Shown: positions 1 to 8,859, counted from the stretch's first letter. The stretch is 64,000 nucleotides of DNA from Glaciecola sp965660625 (GCA_965660625.1 CBFIAR010000002.1:124001-188000), one strand, 5' to 3'. Numbers and translations: made by a program. Notes: a model not told the origin generated them from the sequence alone.

Positions 1-368
1 GTTTTGTTTTCTTCTTCGTTTGCGTTTACGTCTTCATGATGTCCGCGAAATGTGGCGACTTCTATTACGTCCCTGCCAAAAACGATGTGCGCGAGTCGAA
101 AACGTCGACCGATAAGTCGACAGTTACGAAAGCATTCTTTGACTTGTTCTGGTGTTGCATTCGTCGCGACATCGAAATCTTTGGGCGTTTTTCCCATGAG
201 TTTGTCTCGAATACAGCCGCCTACTAAATAAGCTTCATACCCTTTCGCGTTTAGTCGTCGCAATACTGACAGAGTATTGTCACTGATGTCAGCAAACGTG
301 ACCGGATGCTGTCCTTTGGGTATAACTACAGGATTAATCGCTGTTTTTTTTGTTGGGGTGCTTGGCAT
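1..368 (-). CDS. pcnB: Poly(A) polymerase I, N-terminal part (cut by window edge)
   Basis: PcnB adds 3' poly(A) tails to RNA and so marks it for decay. Only the first ~122 residues are inside the window; the rest lies beyond base 1. Translated on the minus strand from ATG at 366-368, it shows the class II nucleotidyltransferase signature: LVGGCIRDKLMG followed by KDFDVATNATPEQV, with the metal-binding Asp pair in DFD, then RRFRLAHIVFGRDVIEVATFRG and HHEDVNANEEEN. This matches the PcnB head rather than the CCA-adding enzyme, because of the RFRLAHI and HHED segments. It lies downstream of gluQ on the same strand, as in E. coli dksA-gluQ-pcnB. E. coli pcnB uses an unusual upstream start, so the true N-terminus could be a little longer. 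Confidence 0.93.
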   Translation of the reverse strand, partial: MPSTPTKKTAINPVVIPKGQHPVTFADISDNTLSVLRRLNAKGYEAYLVGGCIRDKLMGKTPKDFDVATNATPEQVKECFRNCRLIGRRFRLAHIVFGRDVIEVATFRGHHEDVNANEEENK

Positions 369-498
369 GCCACCTTAACCTATTAATAACAACGCCGTGG
401 AACGTTGTCTTTGTTATTGTTTTAACCATATGTTGTATTCATACGGTTTTGAAATCGTATTAGTTCCTAAATAACCCTATTTAGGTTAAGTCTGTGAA

Positions 499-1386
499 TT
501 ATACTGTATTTGAGTCAGAAATCAGTATTTCTCTTCTCTTTGCTAGTAAAGTAGGCGACCAATGGTTTACCGCCCAATGAATAAGCTCTTGTGCACTCAT
601 TCTTTCTGTCAATGAATGGCGTGATAGTCCAATCGCAGCAAACGCATTGATTAAATTGCTGGGTGCTTGTTTGTTGTCAATGGCGACCGCATGGTTTTGT
701 TTGCTTAGTTTTTGTCCAGGTTGAGTAGAAATTACGGGTAAATGAAAGTAGTGTGGCGGCGTTTTACTCAGCAAGCTGTAAAGATGTCGCTGCTGTACGG
801 TAGTCTCAATAAGGTCAGCACCACGCACTATGTGACTTACTTTTTGCTCAATATCATCGATGACCACTGCGAGGTTGTAGGCAAACACTCCGTCTTTGCG
901 TTTTATGCTCAAATCTTCGCTACAGAATAATGGGTCAACACTGACTTCGCCTAAATGCATGTCATTAAAGGTGTTGATCTGGCAAGTATTAAAGACCCTA
1001 ATAGCGTTATTTTCCCATGGAAGATGCAAATGACGGCAAGTTCCCGTGTAATACTTTCCTTTCGACTTAATTGCTTGGCGAGTGCAAGCACAGGCGTAAA
1101 CTAGCTGCTGCTTATGCAGTGTGTCTAGTGCTCCTTGATAAGCATGCTGTCTATCTGTTTGGTAAATGATGTCATCATCCCAATGCATACCATGCGCAAG
1201 AAGTTGAGACAATATCACTGTGTCTATTCCAATTTTTACTCTTGTTGTATCGACATCTTCAATTCTTACTAACCATTTGCCGCGGGCTTGACGAGCATGC
1301 AGAAAGCTGACTAAAGCACATACTAGTGAGCCAAAATGAAGCGGCCCACTGGGTGATGGCGCAAATCTTCCAACGTATGCTTGCAT
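499..1386 (-). CDS. gluQ: Glutamyl-Q tRNA(Asp) synthetase
   Basis: GluQ (YadB) is a truncated paralogue of glutamyl-tRNA synthetase. It attaches glutamate to the queuosine base at the wobble position of tRNA(Asp). The 295-residue protein has the class I N-terminal motif PSPSGPLHFGSL (HIGH-like) near residues 10-21. It has a cysteine cluster CACTR...YTGTCRH near 115-137 that fits the zinc site, and KLSKQNHA (the KMSKS equivalent) near 228. The anticodon-binding domain of GluRS is absent, as expected for this family. The gene lies between dksA (136 bp upstream) and pcnB, the usual gammaproteobacterial order. Confidence 0.96.
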   Translation of the reverse strand: MQAYVGRFAPSPSGPLHFGSLVCALVSFLHARQARGKWLVRIEDVDTTRVKIGIDTVILSQLLAHGMHWDDDIIYQTDRQHAYQGALDTLHKQQLVYACACTRQAIKSKGKYYTGTCRHLHLPWENNAIRVFNTCQINTFNDMHLGEVSVDPLFCSEDLSIKRKDGVFAYNLAVVIDDIEQKVSHIVRGADLIETTVQQRHLYSLLSKTPPHYFHLPVISTQPGQKLSKQNHAVAIDNKQAPSNLINAFAAIGLSRHSLTERMSAQELIHWAVNHWSPTLLAKRREILISDSNTV

Positions 1387-1460
1387 TACAAAAACCTGAA
1401 CCTACTGAATCACTAGTAAATGATACATAAAAAACTGATTGTTAAAAAATGCGAGGTAAT

Positions 1461-1492
1461 AAAAAACCGCGCAAGCCAACGCTAACACGGTT
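1461..1492 (-). terminator. Rho-independent terminator after dksA
   Basis: On the minus strand a 12-pair stem with one mismatch (AACCGTGTTAGC / GCTTGCGCGGTT, including G-U pairs) encloses the loop GTTG. It is followed directly by a run of T. It starts about 30 bases after the dksA stop, so dksA can end transcription before gluQ. Confidence 0.8.
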
Positions 1493-1522
1493 TACATTAA
1501 ATCAGAACAAACATAGACAGGA

Positions 1523-1963
1523 TTACCCCTGAAGCTGTTTCTCTTTAATCTCTGCCATTGTTTTACAGTCGATGCACATGTCTGCTGTAGGACGAGCTTC
1601 TAGTCGGCGGATGCCAATTTCTATACCGCAAGTATCGCAAAAACCAAAGTCGTCATCGTCGATGCGCTTAAGTGTTTTTTCGATTTTCTTTATTAGTTTT
1701 CTTTCGCGATCACGGGCTCGCAATTCCAAACTAAATTCTTCTTCCTGAGCCGCTCTATCAACCGGATCTGGAAAGTTTGCAGCTTCATCCTGCATATGGT
1801 GAACGGTGCGGTCTACTTCTTGACGAAGTTGGTTACGCCATGCTTTCAGAATCAGCCTAAAGTGATTCAATTGAGCATCGTTCATATATTCTTCGTCGGA
1901 CTTTTCCTGATATGGCCTAACATCAGCTAAACCAAGTAATCCTACTGCTTTTTCTGTTGGCAT
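1523..1963 (-). CDS. dksA: RNA polymerase-binding transcription factor DksA
   Basis: DksA enters the RNA polymerase secondary channel and, with ppGpp, adjusts rRNA and amino-acid promoter activity. The 146-residue length is close to the E. coli protein (151). The sequence has the coiled-coil tip region with DPVDRAAQEEE near residues 69-79. It also has the four-cysteine zinc finger CDTCG...CIDC near 111-135, with the full C-x2-C-x17-C-x2-C spacing. An N-terminal GLADVRPYQ segment is typical of the canonical DksA branch, not of TraR-like short forms. The gene sits between sfsA and gluQ as in E. coli and has its own strong terminator. Confidence 0.98.
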   Translation of the reverse strand: MPTEKAVGLLGLADVRPYQEKSDEEYMNDAQLNHFRLILKAWRNQLRQEVDRTVHHMQDEAANFPDPVDRAAQEEEFSLELRARDRERKLIKKIEKTLKRIDDDDFGFCDTCGIEIGIRRLEARPTADMCIDCKTMAEIKEKQLQG

Positions 1964-2153
1964 TTGCCATTTCTCCTAAACGTCGACATTTTGCATCCTT
2001 TTGCCTGATGTTTTTCGGCAAATAACATCGTACAACAATGTCTTTTTCCATTTATCTAACGTCATGTTACGCGCTAAATACAAAGTTTCTGTAGCGTAGT
2101 TTTTTCTTTGAGGACGGTAATATGGTGATTTTTACACAAAAATCAATCTTTTT

Positions 2154-2855
2154 TTAGTTGGAAATTGGTATTGATTGAGCTAACTCAATAAAATCAATGG
2201 AAAAATTACAACCGTAACAAATTACTTCAACACCTACTTTTTGTGCTTCTGACACTGCATGAGCATAATCTTCGTCAATATGACTCGCAATGTTGAAATG
2301 TGAAATACCAGAATGTTGTGCACAAAAAAGTAACACAGCTTTGTGACCTGATTTTGCCAGTTCAGCTAATTGATGGGCATGTTTTTTTCCTCGCTGAGTG
2401 ACAGCATCTGGGAAAAGCCCTAATGAATTTTCACACAAGGTCATCGATTTCACTTCAACATAACAATCAGGCATACCATTGCCCTGTATAAAAAAGTCAA
2501 TTCTACTATCGCCAACTTTATATTCTGGCGTAACTTGGCTGTATTCAGCGAGCTCAAGTATTTTTCGATTCTGCAGTGCGTCTTTTACGATTTTATTTGC
2601 ATTGTTGGTGTTGATACCAATCCAATGTCCTTGATCATTGATCGCCATTTCCCACGTATGCGCGTATTTGCGCTTTTTATTCGCGGACTCGCTCAAAAAA
2701 ACCTTCCAACCAGGCTGTGCACAGTTTGTCATCGAGCCTGTATTTGGACAATGCACCGTTAATAATTCACCGTTGTCTAGCTTGACGTCGGCTAAAAAAC
2801 GTTTGTAACGTTTTATTAAAACAGCCTCGATTAACGGTGATTCAAACTCAACCAT
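2154..2855 (-). CDS. sfsA: SfsA family DNA/RNA nuclease-like protein
   Basis: This is the 233-residue SfsA (sugar fermentation stimulation) family, with an N-terminal OB-like fold and a C-terminal PD-(D/E)XK-like core. Visible family landmarks are LIKRYKRFLADV near residue 13, VHCPNTGSM near 34, DFFIQGNGMPDCYVEVKS near 118-136 (the Asp/Glu/Lys catalytic-type pattern) and FPDAVTQRGKKHA near 146. The original E. coli gene was found as a multicopy suppressor affecting maltose use and binds DNA; its physiological role is still unclear. It is upstream of dksA on the same strand, a conserved arrangement. A 190-bp gap before dksA suggests separate dksA promoters. Confidence 0.95.
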   Translation of the reverse strand: MVEFESPLIEAVLIKRYKRFLADVKLDNGELLTVHCPNTGSMTNCAQPGWKVFLSESANKKRKYAHTWEMAINDQGHWIGINTNNANKIVKDALQNRKILELAEYSQVTPEYKVGDSRIDFFIQGNGMPDCYVEVKSMTLCENSLGLFPDAVTQRGKKHAHQLAELAKSGHKAVLLFCAQHSGISHFNIASHIDEDYAHAVSEAQKVGVEVICYGCNFSIDFIELAQSIPISN

Positions 2856-3124
2856 AAACTCTTCTACCTATTCGTACTGTCAGTACAAAACACGGCAGAA
2901 TCCATCACAGCGTTTTGTTGTTATTACTTTACTGTTATTATAAAAACGCATAATGCTTGGTTTTTACTAATTCACTCATACTATCATGCAAACAAGCATG
3001 TATGATTGCTGGGTTAAATAATTTTCAATGTTGCCCTTTTCAACACTAAGCAACTTTCAGCCTAGCACTTTTTAAGCTAAATGCTTACTAATGTGGTCAT
3101 TTTACAAAACCTGATGGAGTCCCA

Positions 3125-4405
3125 ATGTCAAATTTCTATGTTTCACTGAGTCACGAGCCAGCGGCTTCTTCATGGGGAGCAAATGCGAAACTTTCGTTCG
3201 TAGAGGGAGGGGCCGTATTACACCTTCCCGATACAGGATTGAACCTGCGTCAAATTCAGAAGTCAACTCGCAAAATCGGGTCACTTGGCATAGAAAATAT
3301 TGAATTTACCGGTGATTGGGATGCCGAGCAGCAGTGGGCGTTCGTATCAAGTTACTGCGGTGCCGGCTTCAACGGTACTATTACATGGTGCAAAAATGCA
3401 GATGAAAGTGATTTAAGCACACGCTTTGCTGCAATGCATTTTACTCGACGCTTAGTTAACGAAACACCCGAGGAATTAAGTCCCGAATCGTTAGCTACAG
3501 CAGCAGCTAAATGGATACATTCACTAGCGCCTCAGCATGTGACTACAACGATGTTAACTGGTGAGGAGCTTGTTGAAGCAGGCTGGCATGGTATATATGA
3601 AGTGGGTAGAGGTAGTTGTCGTCCACCTGTGCTGCTTGAACTCGACTTCAACCCCACAGGTAACCCTGACGCCGTTGTGGATTATGCACTGGTGGGTAAA
3701 GGGATTACCTTCGATAGTGGTGGCTACAGCATCAAATCCAGTGAAGGCATGCTGGATATGAAATGTGACATGGGAGGTGCGGCTACCGTGACTGGGGCCC
3801 TAGGACTCGCGATCATGCAGGGCTTAAAAAAGCGCACTAAGCTTTTCCTCTGTTGTGCAGAAAACCTCATTAGCGATCATGCTTATAAGTTAGGAGATAT
3901 CATCACTTACAAAAACGGAGTAAGTGTTGAAATAGTCAATACCGATGCTGAAGGTCGGCTAGTACTCGCAGATGGGTTAATGGCAGCAACTGAGTCAGGC
4001 GCACTTAAGATCATTGATGCAGCAACGTTGACGGGTGCAGCGGTCATGGCCGTTGGCAAAGAGTTCAACGCTATTTTTAGTTTAGATGAAGCATTTCAAG
4101 CCGCTTTCTTAGCGAGTGCGAACAAAGTAAACGAACCGCACTGGCCTTTACCTTTAATGTCATGGCATCAAGAACAGTGTGCATCACCTTTCGCAGACAC
4201 AGCAAACAGTCGACCAGTCAAAGGGGGCGGTGCCGGCGGCGCTTCCAATGCAGCGGGGTTCTTATCACGTTTTGTGGGAAGAGAAGGGCAAGGTTGGATT
4301 CACATTGACTTAGCTGCAGCATACAACCGCAACGGTACTGAGCTAATGCCTAATGGGGCAACTGCCATCGGTATCAGAACGATTGCTGATCAACTTATCG
4401 GATAG
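3125..4405 (+). CDS. pepB: Aminopeptidase B (M17 leucyl aminopeptidase family)
   Basis: PepB is a cytosolic dinuclear-metal aminopeptidase that trims peptides during protein turnover. The 426-residue length matches PepB (427 in E. coli) rather than the ~500-residue PepA. The M17 hallmark NTDAEGRL lies near residue 280. Metal and catalytic residues sit in GKGITFDSGGYSIK (near 197) and DMKCDMGGAATV (near 215). The glycine-rich loop KGGGAGGASNA, near 366, is also PepB-like. The ATG is preceded by GGAG (3116-3119). In E. coli pepB sits in the isc region, so this placement next to a MerR-like gene and yhgN is lineage-specific. Confidence 0.94.
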   Translation: MSNFYVSLSHEPAASSWGANAKLSFVEGGAVLHLPDTGLNLRQIQKSTRKIGSLGIENIEFTGDWDAEQQWAFVSSYCGAGFNGTITWCKNADESDLSTRFAAMHFTRRLVNETPEELSPESLATAAAKWIHSLAPQHVTTTMLTGEELVEAGWHGIYEVGRGSCRPPVLLELDFNPTGNPDAVVDYALVGKGITFDSGGYSIKSSEGMLDMKCDMGGAATVTGALGLAIMQGLKKRTKLFLCCAENLISDHAYKLGDIITYKNGVSVEIVNTDAEGRLVLADGLMAATESGALKIIDAATLTGAAVMAVGKEFNAIFSLDEAFQAAFLASANKVNEPHWPLPLMSWHQEQCASPFADTANSRPVKGGGAGGASNAAGFLSRFVGREGQGWIHIDLAAAYNRNGTELMPNGATAIGIRTIADQLIG

Positions 4406-4415
4406 TACAACGAAC

Positions 4416-4435
4416 GGGCGGTTTAAATACCGCCC
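4416..4435. terminator. Stem-loop between convergent pepB and the small HTH gene
   Basis: A perfect 7-bp inverted repeat, GGGCGGT-TTAAAT-ACCGCCC, lies 10 bases after the pepB stop and overlaps the stop codon of the convergent small gene. There is no long T run on either side, so termination efficiency is uncertain. It may act as an RNA 3'-end stabiliser for both genes. Confidence 0.45.
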
Positions 4436-4605
4436 AGTCTTTCGGCTAAGTCTTTGTATTTCTCAACGTCACCGCGCTCAAATAAAGGGCTACCGCTGTC
4501 ATCTTTTGCTTTTGCTATAAGCAGACTTTCTCTCTCTAGTCTCTCTACTCTGGTATGCTGCACACCAAAAAACTCAGCTACTTCACTAACTGTCATTAAT
4601 GCCAT
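4423..4605 (-). CDS. Small MerR-like helix-turn-helix protein (60 aa)
   Basis: This is a 60-residue protein that is essentially one winged-helix DNA-binding unit. Residues 4-25 (MTVSEVAEFFGVQHTRVERLER) form the helix-turn-helix. LFERGDVEKYKDL near 42-54 resembles the wing and second helix of MerR/excisionase (AlpA-, BldC-like) domains. There is no effector domain, so it probably binds DNA as an oligomer or works with a partner. It is convergent with pepB. The upstream 209-bp gap (4606-4814) contains an imperfect direct repeat with 21-bp period that could be its own operator. No phage or plasmid genes are nearby, so it looks like a chromosomal regulator rather than an excisionase. Its target is unknown. 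Confidence 0.75.
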   Translation of the reverse strand: MALMTVSEVAEFFGVQHTRVERLERESLLIAKAKDDSGSPLFERGDVEKYKDLAERLGGI

Positions 4606-4636
4606 TTTTAGCTCCGTTTAGTTACTATTAACACAT

Positions 4637-4674
4637 CGTTATCGATAAGGTTAACGACAGTAACGATAAAGTTA
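4637..4674. repeat. Imperfect 17-bp direct repeat, 21-bp period
   Basis: CGTTATCGATAAGGTTA (4637-4653) and CAGTAACGATAAAGTTA (4658-4674) match at 13 of 17 positions. Their starts are 21 bases apart, that is two helical turns on the same DNA face. They lie just upstream of the small MerR-like gene (minus) and upstream of yhgN (plus). This makes them a candidate operator, by inference only. Confidence 0.4.
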
Positions 4675-4814
4675 TGAGACAAATGTGCAAGCTAGTATCT
4701 CTATTTAGGTCACAAAGTAAAGCAACGAAACCGGATTCATTAGTTAATATGTTAGCTTTTCTCTGCCATTTTAACGCACAATAGCGCATACTTACGGTTT
4801 TTTAGGAGACTCGA

Positions 4815-5414
4815 TTGATCGAAATTTTATCCGCCGCAACCATGCTGTTTCTGATCATGGATCCTCTTGGAAATTTACCCATTTATATGTCAGTGCTTAA
4901 AACTATTGATCCTAAGCGTCGTCGTGTGGTTATTATTCGCGAATTATTGTTTGCGCTGATTATCCTGATGGTATTTTTGCACAGTGGACAAGCAGTACTT
5001 GATTTTCTCAAGATAAAACAAGAAACAGTGAGTATTGCAGGCGGTATTATTCTTTTTATTATTGCGATAAAAATGATTTTTCCACGGCCAGGCGGCATTA
5101 TGGGATTGCCTGCTGGCGAAGAGCCGTTTATTGTTCCTTTGGCTGTTCCAATGATTGCCGGGCCTTCAACCATGGCTGCACTCATTTTGTTAGCTAATCA
5201 AGAGCCCAACAAGATGACTCAATGGAGTGTTGCGCTGCTTGCTGCTTGGTTAATTAGTGCCATTATTTTAACTATGTCGAATACCTTCCACCGTGTTTTA
5301 GGTGAAAAAGGCCTGAACGCTATCGAGCGTTTAATGGGGATGATTCTAGTGATGATAGCAATTCAAATGTTACTCAATGGCATTGGTAGGTATTTCCAAC
5401 ATCAGCTAAGCTAA
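4815..5414 (+). CDS. yhgN: MarC/YhgN family inner-membrane protein
   Basis: This is a 199-residue polytopic membrane protein of the MarC/NAAT family. It tracks E. coli YhgN closely: LIMDPLGNLPIYMSVLK near residues 13-29, AIKMIFPRPGG near 76, AGEEPFIVPLAVPMIAGPS near 92-110 and GLNAIERLMGMILVMIA near 164. About six hydrophobic segments are visible. The family was once linked to multiple antibiotic resistance but its transport substrate is not established. The start is TTG at 4815, supported by AGGAG at 4804-4808 and by alignment with the E. coli N-terminus. It is transcribed away from the small HTH gene. Confidence 0.93.
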   Translation: MIEILSAATMLFLIMDPLGNLPIYMSVLKTIDPKRRRVVIIRELLFALIILMVFLHSGQAVLDFLKIKQETVSIAGGIILFIIAIKMIFPRPGGIMGLPAGEEPFIVPLAVPMIAGPSTMAALILLANQEPNKMTQWSVALLAAWLISAIILTMSNTFHRVLGEKGLNAIERLMGMILVMIAIQMLLNGIGRYFQHQLS

Positions 5415-5507
5415 AAAATCTAAAAGGGATACGATTCCTGCAAGCATAAATAATTATCTGCTAAAACGCGGATCCAACATATTAATTTTTAAACTGAGTT
5501 CTCGAGA

Positions 5508-6128
5508 ATGACCAATGAAAGTATGAAACAAAAAAGTAAAGTCGCGTTTGACGGTGAAAAGTTGAGCACGTTTCAACAAGTGAGAGATCTCTCGAAGAAG
5601 CCTGCCGTGGCATTTTCGGCTGCTCTATTGCAACGAATGTTGCCTAACTATGAATTATTTTGCGATGTTAGTAATTTTGGAGACAAGGAACTCGCTGCCA
5701 AGCTTGTTGAACTCATTTGGGAATGGCTGAATGCGTCGAAGGCAAAAATAAATTTTGCGGTCCAATTAGAGAAACTTGAAGAAGTGACGCCCGACATCGA
5801 AAATTTTGATAATTTCGGTGTTTATCCTGCTTTAGATTTTTGTATGGCCCTTACTGCAACACTTCAACTCATGTGTGATGAAGAACCAAATGGCGCAGTT
5901 ATGGTGGCGAAATTAAGTCAGGGCGGTGTTGAAGCCTATTTATTGGCGCTATCTGATGCTGATTTGAGTAATGAGGCAATAAAGCAAGACCCATTGATGC
6001 AGTTTGAAATTGAAACGCAGCTTGAAGTGCTGTCAATGTGTAAAAATAAGTCGATTGACTTCAAATCACTGCGCAGTGAAATGCTAGCGCAGGACATGTC
6101 TAATATCGGTCTCAGTTTGGGCGGATAG
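5508..6128 (+). CDS. yjaG: YjaG family protein (DUF416)
   Basis: This is a 206-residue soluble protein of the YjaG/DUF416 family, function unknown. Recognisable landmarks are FSAALLQRMLPNYELFC near residues 37-53, a WEWLNAS/INFAVQLEKLEE stretch near 72-90, and NFGVYPALDFCMAL near 101-114. The E. coli protein starts at a position equivalent to about residue 14-20 here, so an internal start is possible. The ATG at 5508 is chosen because GAG lies upstream and the reading frame is uninterrupted. It ends 22 bases before the convergent rsmD stop. Confidence 0.85.
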   Translation: MTNESMKQKSKVAFDGEKLSTFQQVRDLSKKPAVAFSAALLQRMLPNYELFCDVSNFGDKELAAKLVELIWEWLNASKAKINFAVQLEKLEEVTPDIENFDNFGVYPALDFCMALTATLQLMCDEEPNGAVMVAKLSQGGVEAYLLALSDADLSNEAIKQDPLMQFEIETQLEVLSMCKNKSIDFKSLRSEMLAQDMSNIGLSLGG

Positions 6129-6150
6129 TGTGAAAACGTCAGCCGCTTAA

Positions 6151-6738
6151 TTACTCAACGATGAATAATTGCGCACTCACTTGTTGAGTTGATTTGTCCT
6201 TAATAAGCAGCCAATTGTCAGGAACGTGCATTAAACTGTTATTAATTTCTCGCTCTACGTAAATTTTTGTTCCAGTTTTTGCAAGCTCTTTAGCATGAAT
6301 TAAGGCAACACAAGGCTGCACTAAGTTTTGTTGAAATGGTGGATCTATAAAGATAATGTCCATCTTACTGGAGCAGTTTTTTAACAAATCGAGGGTATTG
6401 CCCTGTAAAATGCGCGCGCTCTCTTGAGGGTATTTAAGTAAGGCAGCGTTGGCATGTAACTGCTTACAGGCTGATTTATCCAACTCCATAAAAGTAACTG
6501 ATGTCGCACCTCGAGATAAAGCCTCAAATCCCAGTGATCCAGCACCAGCAAAGCAATCCAAGCAGCGCGCACCCTGTACGTCTAGCATTAGCCAATTAAA
6601 TAGGGTTTCTTTGGTTCTATCGGTTGTTGGACGAAGTCCTTCAGCGTTAAGCACTGGTAGCTTGCGACCACGATGACTACCGCCGATAATTCGGATTGAA
6701 CCAGCGCTTGAATTTGCTTGTTTTCTTGCTCGCGTCAT
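6151..6738 (-). CDS. rsmD: 16S rRNA (guanine966-N2)-methyltransferase
   Basis: RsmD methylates G966 in helix 31 of 16S rRNA, using S-adenosylmethionine. The 195-residue protein has the family N-terminus SIRIIGGSHRGRKLPV near residues 14-29 and RPTTDRTKETLFNWL near 36-50. The SAM-binding glycine motif LDCFAGAGSLGFEALSRGA is near 59-77. The catalytic DPPF tetrapeptide (IIFIDPPF) is near 132. Its start codon (6736-6738) is back to back with the ftsY leader. Divergent rsmD/ftsYEX is the standard gammaproteobacterial order. Confidence 0.97.
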   Translation of the reverse strand: MTRARKQANSSAGSIRIIGGSHRGRKLPVLNAEGLRPTTDRTKETLFNWLMLDVQGARCLDCFAGAGSLGFEALSRGATSVTFMELDKSACKQLHANAALLKYPQESARILQGNTLDLLKNCSSKMDIIFIDPPFQQNLVQPCVALIHAKELAKTGTKIYVEREINNSLMHVPDNWLLIKDKSTQQVSAQLFIVE

Positions 6739-6820
6739 GTGCTATGAAAGTGTTAGTATTGAGTTGTATTTAAATTATATCCGAATCCACCCATCTGCTG
6801 TTAAGGATTTTTTGAACAAC

Positions 6821-8155
6821 ATGGCAAATCTGTTTAATTGGTTTAAGAAAGATCAGGCGAAAACGCAACCTGAGACGACTCAGAAGCAAGCGCATGAAGC
6901 ATTAGATGATGATGCTAAGAATGCCATTGACGTTGTTGAAATTGAAGTTGAACGGGTTTCTAACGAGCATCATCCGATTGAAGCAACACAGTTGGAGCCC
7001 GATGACACTGAGCCCAAATCAAACTCTGATGAGGCGCCTAAACTCGACACCCCAGTTCAATTAGACGTTGAAAATTCATTATTAAGTGGGATCGCTGCGG
7101 ATGATGACATCAGCGATAAGTCTCTTCAAAACGCCCAAATAATTGAGCTTGAAACACAAACAACACAGCCAGTTGACGCATTTACCACAGACAAACCACC
7201 TACGGTCGGTTTTTTTAGTCGCTTGAGACAGAGTTTATCGCGCACTAAAGAGAGTATTGGCACAGGATTCGTATCCTTGTTTGCGGGTAAAAAAATTGAT
7301 AGCGATTTATATGAAGAATTAGAGACACAGTTACTTATTGCAGACGTTGGTATTACAACGACTACGAAAATTATTCATAGTCTTACCGAAAGTGCCAAGT
7401 TGTCACAGTTGAAAAACGGTGATGCACTTTATGATCTCCTCAAAGAACAAATGAAAGCATTATTGGAACCCGTCTCGAACCCACTCGATCTTAAAACGCA
7501 AAATGATGAACATGGTAATAAGGAGCCCTTTGTTATTCTGATGATTGGCGTTAATGGAGTTGGTAAAACGACGACCATCGGGAAATTAGCAAAGCAGTTT
7601 CAAAGAGAGGGCAAAAAAGTCATGCTGGCCGCTGGTGATACCTTTAGGGCTGCCGCAGTAGAACAATTGCAGGTGTGGGGCGAGCGTAATAATATTCCAG
7701 TGGTTGCACAACAAACCGGCTCGGACAGTGCTTCAGTCATCTTCGATGCATTGTCATCGGCAAAAGCCAAAGGAGTTGATGTGCTAATTGCGGATACCGC
7801 CGGTCGCTTGCAGAATAAAAACCACCTGATAGAAGAATTGAAAAAAGTCGTTCGAGTAATGAAAAAAATTAACCCGAACGCACCACATGAAATTATGTTG
7901 ACGCTTGATGCAAGCACTGGTCAAAATGCAGTGAGTCAAACCAAAATATTCAACGAAGCAGTGGGTATCAGCGGTATTAATTTAACCAAATTAGACGGAA
8001 CGGCAAAAGGTGGTATTATTTTCTCACTTGCCGACCAATTCGGTATCCCGATCCGTTATATTGGGATAGGAGAAGGTATCGACGACCTTCGTCCATTTGA
8101 CGCACAGCAATTTGTTGATGCATTGTTTAGTCAGGATATTACTGAGCAACAGTAA
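6821..8155 (+). CDS. ftsY: Signal recognition particle receptor FtsY
   Basis: FtsY is the SRP receptor GTPase that delivers ribosome-nascent-chain complexes to the Sec translocon. From ATG 6821 the protein is 444 residues: a basic start (MANLFNWFKKDQ), a long acidic A-domain to about residue 120, then the N and G domains. GTPase motifs are GVNGVGKTTTIGKLA near 246-260, DTFRAAAVEQL near 275, ADTAGR near 325, TKLDGTAKGG near 389 and GIGEGIDDLRPF near 422. The start is chosen because AAGGA lies at 6803-6807. A longer frame from 6737 would begin inside the rsmD start codon, which is implausible. ftsE follows 11 bases after the stop. Confidence 0.97.
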   Translation: MANLFNWFKKDQAKTQPETTQKQAHEALDDDAKNAIDVVEIEVERVSNEHHPIEATQLEPDDTEPKSNSDEAPKLDTPVQLDVENSLLSGIAADDDISDKSLQNAQIIELETQTTQPVDAFTTDKPPTVGFFSRLRQSLSRTKESIGTGFVSLFAGKKIDSDLYEELETQLLIADVGITTTTKIIHSLTESAKLSQLKNGDALYDLLKEQMKALLEPVSNPLDLKTQNDEHGNKEPFVILMIGVNGVGKTTTIGKLAKQFQREGKKVMLAAGDTFRAAAVEQLQVWGERNNIPVVAQQTGSDSASVIFDALSSAKAKGVDVLIADTAGRLQNKNHLIEELKKVVRVMKKINPNAPHEIMLTLDASTGQNAVSQTKIFNEAVGISGINLTKLDGTAKGGIIFSLADQFGIPIRYIGIGEGIDDLRPFDAQQFVDALFSQDITEQQ

Positions 8156-8166
8156 AGGATGTTAGG

Positions 8167-8859
8167 TTGATAAAGTTTGAGCAGGTAAGCAAAACCTATC
8201 CCGGAGGCCAACAGGCATTGCGAAAAGTCGACTTTCACGTTGAACAAGGTGAAATGGCTTTTTTAACGGGGCACTCGGGCGCAGGAAAAAGTACCTTACT
8301 TAAGCTTATTAGCATAATGGAGAGGCCTACGGTGGGCCGTGTGCTTATCAATGGGCATAATCTCAGTTCAATAAAACGTCGAGATATTGCCTACATCCGT
8401 CGAGATATAGGCATGATTTTTCAAAGTCATCAGTTACTGATGGACAAAACAGTCTTTGATAATGTGTCTTTACCTCTGGTTATCGAGGGACACACACGAA
8501 AAAATATTGCGAAGCGTGTTGATGCTGCACTAGAAATGGTTGGTTTGAGAGATAAGGCAAAAAATCTTCCGATTACATTGTCAGGCGGCGAACAACAGCG
8601 AGTCGGTATTGCCAGAGCGGTCGTCAATCGTCCTCCTTTGTTATTAGCAGATGAGCCCACAGGAAACCTTGATCCTAAACTTTCTATGGAGATCATTAGG
8701 CTTTTTGAAGACTTCAATCAGGCTGGGGTTTCCGTATTCATCGCGACCCATGATTTGGGCCTTATTGCCCGTATGAAGTATCGAACGTTAACGTTGAAGA
8801 ACGGGCAAATGATTACCGATGGTCTCGATGAACTGCCCAATCCAGGGCTATACGTATGA
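8167..8859 (+). CDS. ftsE: Cell division ATP-binding protein FtsE
   Basis: FtsE is the ATPase half of FtsEX, which couples the Z-ring to periplasmic amidase activation during septation. The 230-residue ABC protein has Walker A GHSGAGKST near residue 36, Q-loop IFQSHQLL near 85, signature LSGGEQQRVGIARA near 138, Walker B LLLADEPTGNLD near 158 and the switch His in ATHDLG near 192. The start is TTG at 8167, with AGGATGTTAGG just upstream; alignment with other FtsE (MIKFEQVSK) supports it. The stop overlaps the ftsX start by four bases (ATGA), indicating translational coupling. Confidence 0.97.
   Translation: MIKFEQVSKTYPGGQQALRKVDFHVEQGEMAFLTGHSGAGKSTLLKLISIMERPTVGRVLINGHNLSSIKRRDIAYIRRDIGMIFQSHQLLMDKTVFDNVSLPLVIEGHTRKNIAKRVDAALEMVGLRDKAKNLPITLSGGEQQRVGIARAVVNRPPLLLADEPTGNLDPKLSMEIIRLFEDFNQAGVSVFIATHDLGLIARMKYRTLTLKNGQMITDGLDELPNPGLYV

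Noticed and set aside
6737..6820. Longer N-terminus for FtsY from ATG 6737
   Set aside because: It would start inside the rsmD start codon on the other strand, and lacks a ribosome site. MANLFNW at 6821 has AAGGA before it.
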